Assembly: GCF_001310635.1 (NCBI RefSeq)
Contig: NZ_BAXR01000001.1
Span: 62,001 to 126,000, forward strand
Direction: 5' to 3'
Origin: Bacillus sp. JCM 19034
GTDB taxonomy: Bacteria > Bacillota > Bacilli > Bacillales > Bacillaceae_D
DNA: 64,000 nucleotides
In this document: in pieces, positions 58,233 through 64,000 of the stretch
Numbering within the stretch: the first letter of the stretch is position 1
How the letters are laid out: each line of letters begins with the position of its first letter
The notes under the pieces: model-generated
The model's input: only the letters and a program-made list of their open reading frames with translations
What the model was told of the DNA's origin: nothing
The model's database searches: none
Program-made: the position numbers and the translations under genes

Positions 58233-58502
58233 TCAAACGGTCTTTGATGTATGTTTATTTTTTTGAATAAACCAAACGAAAAAAGATATGAATAATGATA
58301 AAAAGGTGTAGAAAATAGACCATCCAAAAAGAATTTCCCATCCGATTGAATAATTCATTGAAAAAATAATGGTCGGAAAATTCAACAAAATAAAAACGAG
58401 CATAGGTGCTGCATAGTAATCATGATATTTTATCGCAAAAACAAGGGAAAGAACGATTGTCATCACTGGAGCAACCATCAAATAAATGAGTAGTTCCCAC
58501 AT
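58233..58502 (-). CDS. Small membrane protein, DUF2651-like
   Basis: An 89-residue protein with three hydrophobic segments (LLIYLMVAPVMTIVLSLVF, MLVFILLNFPTIIF, WSIFYTFLSLFISFFVWFI) and a basic tail. RBS GGAAGGAGG before the ATG at 58502. Its layout resembles DUF2651 proteins, but the match is weak. Downstream of the Ytr-like operon and possibly co-transcribed with it, though an inverted repeat (ACCACTCT/AGAGTGGT, 58537-58565) lies between. Confidence 0.6.
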   Translation of the reverse strand: MWELLIYLMVAPVMTIVLSLVFAIKYHDYYAAPMLVFILLNFPTIIFSMNYSIGWEILFGWSIFYTFLSLFISFFVWFIQKNKHTSKTV

Positions 58503-58580
58503 GATGGCACCTCCTTCCAGTCATTTTCTTTTTGAACCACTCTACTATGGTATTCGCAGAGTGGTCCAATTATTAATTGT

Positions 58581-60554
58581 TTATGGCAGAAATTTCTGTA
58601 CATCCTCTTCGTTAATAAAGAATAGTTCATGTAGTAGCTCATCTTCTAAAAAGAGAAGAACGGAGTAAGAACTATGATAGTAGTGAAAGTCTAAATCATT
58701 TAGAAGTTCATCTATCTCTTCATCTGTACTGATTTCAGTATATTCAATGTGTAGCTTATTTAAATCATTTGTATATTGAACTGTTTCAAAAATATCATAT
58801 GCATATTGATCCTCGACAATAATGGCAAGCTTTACGTTTTCCGATGATAATCGCACTTTAGATAGTAACTGCCTTTCCTTTATCCATTCGTCTAGCTGGG
58901 TAAAGGATTGATTCCAACTAAGTTCTAATGTATTTCCATTGTTCAACGTTACCGTTATAAATGTATATAAATTTTTCTCGTTTAATATATCATCAATACG
59001 CTGATCAAAGATGTCTTTAATAAGAGCATCATAAAATGTTTGAATGTCTATTTGTTCACTTATAAAGAGCGGAGCTTGCTGCTGATGATTTTGTAATAAC
59101 CAATTATTCACTTGGATCGATTGGATATCATTTACATCAACATTTAAAATTGGATTTTGCTTTCTTTTATATTCATCTGATTCTAGGATTGGTTCGAGCA
59201 ATGCTTTATACGCTTTCGTAGGAATTGCATATTCTCTTATTATCGATCGACCATTTTTAAGTTCATAAGCAATCGTAAACCGCTTTGTGTCTTGATCAAT
59301 CGTATGTCTGTCATTCATTAAGTTATTTTTATCTTTAATAAGTTGCTCATGTAAGCTCATTATAGATTGTATAACTTCTGAATCATCATACATGTAGTGT
59401 TGTAGATTTTCGTTTTCTTCATTAACTTTAGTATATACATACCCATCCTCAGAGAAATAGACTTGCTCGATAGCTTCAAATTCTGGCATCCGCTTTTCAT
59501 AGCCAGTAATATCAAAGTAAATAAAAATTGCAATCAGCGAAGCAACGACGATATAGCCAATAAAACCTTTCCAGCTATTGAAGACTCGCCAAGTTTTTTG
59601 AATAATCATTTCCGCGATAAAGTAACCGAATAAAGCAGAAATAACATACCCAAAAATAATCCATCCCCAGTCACTGTTAACTGAACCATAATACAAACCA
59701 CCTAAGAGCATAAAGCAAAACGTTATACCGTATTTGAAAATCGGTTTTAATGGTGAAATAGAGATAGCTAGCGTCGCTGCTTCTGCATGCCTTAATTTGT
59801 ATAAGAAATATGAACTAACGAAGGCTAGCATCGTTAATACGATATATGTAATGATTACTGATGGCTTAGTAGGCTCATAAAGATGATTTATGAGCACGGT
59901 AAAAGGGATTGAATTCTCGTGTATATAAAAGCCTGCTGTGAAACCATATAATGTATAAGATATATTCTCAAGCAAGAGTACGATAATCCCAGTTGGGAAA
60001 ACAAATAAAATATACGTCAAAACAGCCTGTAAAACTGAAATGCCCGTAAACATTCCAACAAAGACGGTCACATAGAAAACAAAAAGATTCATAAGAATCA
60101 TGAGACCCAACCATTCACCTACCGAAGAAAGTGAAAGCAGCTCTGGTGCTGGAATAAAAAATCCAATAAGCCAAAGTATAGCTGCGTTAAGGAAAAACGG
60201 TACGATCACTAAAATAGTTCCTGTGAGCATTTGTTGAATGAAGAGCTGCTCTCTTCGAATTGGCAAGCCATGAATAAAATCGCTTGATAGCTTTACTTGC
60301 ATATAACGGAATAAAAAAATTCCTAATAGAAGCGGAAGTATAAACGTTAGAAAATATATTAACCCATGGGAATAGAAAAATAGCGATGCTCTAGGTAGAA
60401 ATGGGCTAGTAGGTGTTGCATTCGAATATTCAAACAATATTTGAATGGGCAATGTAAATAATAAACAGAGAAAATATGCAAGAGCGACCCAGCCAACTTG
60501 GTGCATATTATGCTTGAAAATACCACGGTTAAACGAGAACATTTTCGATAGCAT
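58581..60554 (-). CDS. ABC transporter permease (Ytr-like)
   Basis: A 657-residue membrane protein. The first about 340 residues hold around ten membrane helices; the rest is a largely soluble, acidic domain after GYIVVASLIAIFIYFDITGYEK. An internal segment FLFRYMQVKLSSDFIHGLPIRREQLFIQQMLTG is typical of ABC-2-type permeases that act with YtrB-like ATPases. Start 60554 is preferred (GAGGGATG upstream); the gene overlaps the ATPase end by about 26 bases. Probably part of a cell-wall-antibiotic-responsive exporter. Confidence 0.85.
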   Translation of the reverse strand: MLSKMFSFNRGIFKHNMHQVGWVALAYFLCLLFTLPIQILFEYSNATPTSPFLPRASLFFYSHGLIYFLTFILPLLLGIFLFRYMQVKLSSDFIHGLPIRREQLFIQQMLTGTILVIVPFFLNAAILWLIGFFIPAPELLSLSSVGEWLGLMILMNLFVFYVTVFVGMFTGISVLQAVLTYILFVFPTGIIVLLLENISYTLYGFTAGFYIHENSIPFTVLINHLYEPTKPSVIITYIVLTMLAFVSSYFLYKLRHAEAATLAISISPLKPIFKYGITFCFMLLGGLYYGSVNSDWGWIIFGYVISALFGYFIAEMIIQKTWRVFNSWKGFIGYIVVASLIAIFIYFDITGYEKRMPEFEAIEQVYFSEDGYVYTKVNEENENLQHYMYDDSEVIQSIMSLHEQLIKDKNNLMNDRHTIDQDTKRFTIAYELKNGRSIIREYAIPTKAYKALLEPILESDEYKRKQNPILNVDVNDIQSIQVNNWLLQNHQQQAPLFISEQIDIQTFYDALIKDIFDQRIDDILNEKNLYTFITVTLNNGNTLELSWNQSFTQLDEWIKERQLLSKVRLSSENVKLAIIVEDQYAYDIFETVQYTNDLNKLHIEYTEISTDEEIDELLNDLDFHYYHSSYSVLLFLEDELLHELFFINEEDVQKFLP

Positions 60555-61428
60555 AGCCGACATCCCTCATTTCATAAATAAATATTTCTTCTAAAGTAAG
60601 TGGGAGAAGATCAAATACAGCAGGTTGTAATTGAGATACTTTGTTCTCAATGAATGCTTGATCCCCTTTAACGATCAGTAAATGAACACTACCGCGTTTT
60701 TCTTCAAATAAAATGTCCAAGTCCTTTTTAAAGGAACTAGGGGCTTCATGCTTAAATGCGACTTGAATCTTATGAATATCAGATTTTAAATCATCTAAAT
60801 CTTTTTCAATTATAAGTTGGCCATCGTACATAATACCAACTGAATCGCAAAGGTCTTCAACTTCACGTAAATTATGAGAAGAAATTACAATAGTCATTTC
60901 ACGTTCCGCAACATCTTGTATTAAGAGGTTTTTTATTTTTTGTCGCATAACAGCGTCTAACCCATCAAACGGCTCGTCTAGGATGAGAAAATCGGGCATC
61001 GTTGATAAACTTAGCCAAAATGCTACTTGTCTTTGCATTCCTTTTGATAATTGCTGTATTTTCTTTTGCGGACTGATATTAAATACTTTACTTAGTTCCT
61101 TAAAGCGATCTTCATTCCAATGCTCATACATATGCTTATAAAAATGGGCAGCCTGTTTAATTGTTGTATTTGGAAAAAAGTATAAATGATCGGCAATAAA
61201 TAGGACGCGTTGTTTTAACGAACTGTTTTCAAAAATCGGATTTTGATTAATATGGACAGTACCAGCATTTTGTTTGTAAATACCTGAAATGATTTTTAGT
61301 AATGTTGTTTTTCCGGCACCATTTGCACCTAATAAACCATAAATAGACCCTTTTCGTACGTTTAACGATACATCCTTTAAGGCTTCAAATTTTTCATATT
61401 TTTTAAAAATATGGTTCACTTCAATCAT
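60529..61428 (-). CDS. ABC transporter ATP-binding protein (YtrB-like)
   Basis: A 299-residue ATPase: Walker A GLLGANGAGKTT, signature LSKGMQRQ, Walker B FLILDEPFDGLD, switch SSHNL. It has a C-terminal extension of about 80 residues. The start overlaps the GntR gene end by 8 bases. Forms an exporter with the downstream permease under GntR control. Confidence 0.92.
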   Translation of the reverse strand: MIEVNHIFKKYEKFEALKDVSLNVRKGSIYGLLGANGAGKTTLLKIISGIYKQNAGTVHINQNPIFENSSLKQRVLFIADHLYFFPNTTIKQAAHFYKHMYEHWNEDRFKELSKVFNISPQKKIQQLSKGMQRQVAFWLSLSTMPDFLILDEPFDGLDAVMRQKIKNLLIQDVAEREMTIVISSHNLREVEDLCDSVGIMYDGQLIIEKDLDDLKSDIHKIQVAFKHEAPSSFKKDLDILFEEKRGSVHLLIVKGDQAFIENKVSQLQPAVFDLLPLTLEEIFIYEMRDVGYAIENVLV

Positions 61429-61810
61429 CTTTTTCGCCTCCCTTTAACGATTGTTCGGCATCGTTAATTAATGATACAAGCTCATTTTTATCCAGGCCTA
61501 AATAAAGTGCTTCTGTTAGAAGCTTAATTATTTCTTGTTTCATTTTTTTCACCTTTTCAGCATTTATCGTTTCAGTTTTAGGAGCAACATATTTTCCTTT
61601 ACCAGGTATTGAGTAAATATAGCCCTGGTTTTCAAGCTCGTTGTATGCTTTTTGAATGGTATTTGGATTTATCGTTAATTCTTGAGCCAACATTCTGACA
61701 GAAGGTAACTGCTCATCTGCTTCATAAACTTCTTGCATAATTAGTTCTTTTAATTTATTTACAAGCTGTTCATATATCGGCTTTCTGCTACGAATATCTA
61801 ATTGAAACAT
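61421..61810 (-). CDS. GntR family regulator, YtrA subfamily
   Basis: A 129-residue protein: winged HTH (YEQLVNKLKELIMQEVYEADEQLPSVRMLAQELTINPNTIQKAYNELENQGYIYSIPGKGKYVA) and a short C-terminal dimerisation part, characteristic of YtrA-like regulators. First gene of the operon, likely an autorepressor binding the palindrome at 61844-61868 in its own promoter region. Confidence 0.92.
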   Translation of the reverse strand: MFQLDIRSRKPIYEQLVNKLKELIMQEVYEADEQLPSVRMLAQELTINPNTIQKAYNELENQGYIYSIPGKGKYVAPKTETINAEKVKKMKQEIIKLLTEALYLGLDKNELVSLINDAEQSLKGGEKDD

Positions 61811-61843
61811 AAAGTCCTCCTTTCAAAAAACTTATATGTGTTT

Positions 61844-61868
61844 ACTGTATTATTCATATTAATACAGT
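61844..61868. promoter_or_regulatory. Putative YtrA-type operator
   Basis: ACTGTATTA and TAATACAGT form perfect 9-base arms around a 7-base spacer, about 34 bases upstream of the GntR start. This resembles the symmetric sites of GntR/YtrA repressors. Confidence 0.7.
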
Positions 61869-61963
61869 TAATAAGTGTATGCAACTATAATTTTAAATCG
61901 TATCCTTTCAAATTTGAAATAGTAAGCTTCTATGTGCTATTTTATGGAAGGGAAGGGGATGCT

Positions 61964-62029
61964 ATGGGTAAATCAATTCCTACTTATATCATAATCGGAT
62001 TTTTAGGGAGCGGAGAAACAGTCATATAA
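61964..62029 (+). pseudogene. N-terminal remnant of a CobW/COG0523-family GTPase
   Basis: ATG at 61964 with GGAAGGGGATG as RBS gives a 21-residue peptide, MGKSIPTYIIIGFLGSGETVI, then a stop. This resembles the start of CobW-family metal chaperone GTPases, whose P-loop is GFLGSGKTT. The P-loop Lys is changed to Glu and the protein ends immediately. Nothing of the remaining 300 or so residues follows; the next gene starts 16 bases later. Probably a deletion scar that kept the original RBS and promoter for the downstream SDR gene. Confidence 0.6.
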
Positions 62030-62045
62030 AGAAGGAGAGAGTTAA

Positions 62046-62690
62046 ATGAATGTATTAGTTGTTGGAGCAAACGGTCAAATAGCACGACACACTTTAACAA
62101 AATTATCTGATAAAGGGTATAGTCCCATTGCGATGATCCGAAATGAAGAACAGGCAAATGAACTAAAGCAATTAGGTGCTCGTGAAACAATTGTGGCTGA
62201 TCTTGAGCAAAACATTGATCACATATTTTCCATTCACCAAATTGATGTCGTTCTTTTTGCGGCTGGTTCAGGTGGTCATACTGGTGCAGACAAGACGATT
62301 TTAATTGATTTATGGGGGGCTATGAAAGTCATTGATACGGCTGAAAAGTATGGTGTAAAGCGTTTTGTCATGTTAAGTTCTATGGGGACGGTTGATCCTG
62401 ATAAAAGCGATCAAATTCGCCATTACTTAGTAGCAAAAAAGTTAGCCGATGATCACTTAAAGCGTTCAAGCTTAACGTATACGATTGTGCGTCCTGGCAG
62501 TTTAGTGAATGAGCCTGCGCAAGGAAAGATAAAATTAGAAGAGGAAATTAAAGAGCGCGATAATACGATAACAAGGGAAGATGTTGCAATTGTGTTAGCG
62601 GAAGTAATTGAAAGGGAAAATACACATTTTAAAACATTTGAAATTCTAAACGGTGTTACGCCAATAGAGGATGCTTTAGAAAAAGTGTAA
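62046..62690 (+). CDS. NAD(P)-binding SDR-like protein (YhfK-like)
   Basis: A 214-residue atypical SDR: VVGANGQIARHTL nucleotide motif, DVVLFAAGSGGHTGADKTILIDLWGAMKVIDTA, SSMGTVDPD and IVRPGSLVNEP. No canonical YxxxK pair, but HYLVAKKLAD provides a Tyr and Lys, as in this subfamily (YhfK). RBS AAGAAGGAGAGAG. Function unknown. Confidence 0.9.
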   Translation: MNVLVVGANGQIARHTLTKLSDKGYSPIAMIRNEEQANELKQLGARETIVADLEQNIDHIFSIHQIDVVLFAAGSGGHTGADKTILIDLWGAMKVIDTAEKYGVKRFVMLSSMGTVDPDKSDQIRHYLVAKKLADDHLKRSSLTYTIVRPGSLVNEPAQGKIKLEEEIKERDNTITREDVAIVLAEVIERENTHFKTFEILNGVTPIEDALEKV

Positions 62691-62705
62691 ACAAACTCAT
62701 TATTT

Positions 62706-62742
62706 CGGGGTGTTTCAAACAGTCAATATTTGGAACACCCGA
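62706..62742. terminator. Terminator between the SDR gene and uppP
   Basis: CGGGGTGTTTCAAA pairs imperfectly with TTTGGAACACCCG between two convergent genes. Confidence 0.7.
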
Positions 62743-62755
62743 AGCAGTATTTTCA

Positions 62756-63589
62756 TTATATATCCATAATTGTATCGGGTGATAAATAAAAATATACGAA
62801 TAGAGCCATAGCAAAGCAATATAGTGCAAAATAGATTAGCTTGTTTTTCTTTAAGAAGTCAATTAACCATACGATACCAATCCATGAAAAGATAAATGTC
62901 ACGATAAATGAAACGATTAATGATAAAAGACCAATTTCAGCAATTAATTCCCCACCAGTAAAGTCTCCAATTGCTAATACCGAAGAACCAAGAATGGCTG
63001 GGATGGATAGTAAAAAGGAGTAACGGACAGCCGTTTCACGATTTAAGCCAATAAAAAGGGCTGTAATTAACGTTGCACCAGATCGCGAAATCCCTGGGAA
63101 AACGGCTATAGTTTGCCCTAACCCAACAAAAATTGAATCTAAGAAGGTCATTTCACCTTCCTTACGGTTCCCATATGTAACAAAGCGTTCAATGACAATA
63201 AGGAAAATTCCTGTGACCGTCAGAGAAATCGCAATAACAGTTGGTGTCTTTAATCCTTCACCGATGAAATCTTTTAGTAATATACCGAGTACTGCTGTAA
63301 TTCCTGTAGCAATGACAATATAGATTGCTAAAAAGAATTGTGTACGATTTTCTTTATTTTTATTAACAAAGTAATTAAAGAAACCGCTGATAACTTCAAT
63401 TAAATCCCGTCTAAAATAAATAATAACCGCTAAAATGGAAGCGATATGTAGGAATATCTCAAAAGAAAGACCAGGGAATTGGTAGTTAAATAACAATTGA
63501 GTAATGACGATATGTGCGGTACTTGAAATAGGAAGGAATTCCGTAATTCCTTGAACGATACCAAAAATAATGGCTTCAATGATCGACAT
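62756..63589 (-). CDS. uppP: Undecaprenyl-diphosphatase UppP (BacA)
   Basis: Recycles the undecaprenyl carrier for peptidoglycan; overproduction gives bacitracin resistance. The 277-residue membrane enzyme has GIVQGITEFLPISSTAHIVI (active-site Glu and Ser) and QTIAVFPGISRSGATL (catalytic Arg). Start 63589 is favoured because AAAGGACGG precedes it; the longer frame to 63607 lacks an RBS. Intact. Confidence 0.95.
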   Translation of the reverse strand: MSIIEAIIFGIVQGITEFLPISSTAHIVITQLLFNYQFPGLSFEIFLHIASILAVIIYFRRDLIEVISGFFNYFVNKNKENRTQFFLAIYIVIATGITAVLGILLKDFIGEGLKTPTVIAISLTVTGIFLIVIERFVTYGNRKEGEMTFLDSIFVGLGQTIAVFPGISRSGATLITALFIGLNRETAVRYSFLLSIPAILGSSVLAIGDFTGGELIAEIGLLSLIVSFIVTFIFSWIGIVWLIDFLKKNKLIYFALYCFAMALFVYFYLSPDTIMDI

Positions 63590-63754
63590 AAATAACCGTC
63601 CTTTCAAACTGGTTAGATTTTTTTATTGAACTGTTTTATTCTAGCAAACTTTTCATTTTTTCGAAAAGAATTCTTTTAATCGTCATATGTGTGAGTTGCG
63701 ATTGAAATCAATCCGTTTTTATAATAAATGTAAGACTAAATGCGGAGGAGTTAT

Positions 63755-64000
63755 ATGAATAAACAAAGAACGATGATTATTTTAAGTGCATGTCTATTAC
63801 TAGCGATAGCGGTTGTGCTTTTTGCAGACCGTGAGCAATATGGCAATGATGAAGGAATGATGATGGAAAATTTCCGCTTGCCGATGTATGAGCAAGAAGA
63901 GGGTGAACTGTACGATTATAAAGGTGATGTCATTGTTTTAAATTTATGGGCATCTTGGTGTAAACCGTGTAGAGATGAGATGCCGGCTTTCATGAAGCTT
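63755..64000 (+). CDS. Thioredoxin-like TlpA/ResA family protein (3' end outside window)
   Basis: The first 82 codons are visible: a membrane anchor ([18 protein letters not shown]), a linker, then the thioredoxin core [24 protein letters not shown] with the WCKPC redox motif. ATG 63755 follows GCGGAGGAG. An extracytoplasmic thiol-disulfide oxidoreductase, possibly for cytochrome c or spore maturation. Confidence 0.9.
   Translation, partial: MNKQRTMIILSACLLLAIAVVLFADREQYGNDEGMMMENFRLPMYEQEEGELYDYKGDVIVLNLWASWCKPCRDEMPAFMKL

Noticed and set aside
1..64000. tRNA, rRNA, insertion sequences, prophage or restriction genes
   Set aside because: No conserved rRNA segments, tRNA cloverleaf, transposase or terminal inverted repeats were seen on either strand.

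Overview
The window is AT-rich chromosomal DNA from a spore-forming, motile, Gram-positive member of the Bacillaceae, probably related to alkaliphilic Bacillus/Alkalihalobacillus. The evidence is Bacillus-type ribosome binding sites, spore genes (CotX-like, CotW-like, YjcZ family), a flagellin block, TnrA, YqjM/NamA and a close homologue of the Bacillus halodurans sodium channel NaChBac. Gene content also overlaps the B. subtilis yqi-yqj region (arginine ABC transporter, YqjA, YqjE-like peptidase, Y-family polymerase, YqjM, YqjQ-like). I saw no rRNA, tRNA, CRISPR array, insertion sequence or prophage.

Layout. 1-6.6 kb: end of a propeller-like protein, then a TPP riboswitch and a thiamine operon (thiE, thiS, thiG, thiO, thiD) followed by a hypothetical, a DUF1385 membrane protein and an MTH1187-type thiamine-binding protein. 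6.6-10.6 kb: GNAT, esterase, MsrAB fusion, membrane protein and a DUF1659-DUF2922-YvrJ trio. 10.7-14.5 kb: BCCT transporter with an odd 4-residue-repeat tail, spore coat genes and manganese catalase. 14.9-18 kb: three tandem tiny acidic lipoproteins and an amino-acid ABC transporter. 18.1-22.7 kb: YqjA-like protein, L,D-transpeptidase, Prli42-like miniprotein, M20 peptidase and DNA polymerase IV. 22.8-28.8 kb: an accessory flagellar cassette (FliK-like, FlhB C-terminal-like, FliS, flagellin, YaaR). 28.8-31.1 kb: NamA and a lipoprotein. 31.2-34.9 kb: sulfate assimilation (cysH, sat, cysP, cysC). 35-38.2 kb: membrane-anchored subtilase, GNAT, a polysaccharide deacetylase remnant and tnrA. 38.4-41.4 kb: siroheme synthesis (SumT-HemD fusion, CbiX, SirC). 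41.4-45.7 kb: folE2, a hypothetical, aspartokinase, the sodium channel and a lone WYL-like protein. 45.7-49.2 kb: proBAC behind a proline-type T-box. 49.3-58.5 kb: two SDRs, an EamA transporter, asparagine synthetase, PTS IIA, the YcgQ/YcgR pair and a UPF0316 protein. 58.6-64 kb: a Ytr-like GntR/ABC operon, a CobW remnant, an SDR, uppP and the start of a thioredoxin-like protein.

An important feature of the sequence itself: about 27 apparent single-base indels, mostly in short homopolymers, break about 20 otherwise conserved genes, including proA, proC, aspartokinase, asparagine synthetase and thiE. In each case the protein continues in another frame with family-typical sequence. This looks much more like uncorrected sequencing or assembly error than gene decay, so these genes are listed as single CDS with the indel stated. 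Only two loci look genuinely decayed: the deacetylase remnant near 37.4-37.8 kb and the CobW remnant near 62.0 kb.

Functionally, the sulfate and siroheme blocks supply sulfide production and the cofactor for sulfite/nitrite reductases, and a perfect TnrA box lies between tnrA and the siroheme genes. The most unusual module is the flagellar cassette, which combines a long Gln-rich FliK-like ruler, a detached FlhB C-terminal domain, a flagellin and its FliS chaperone.
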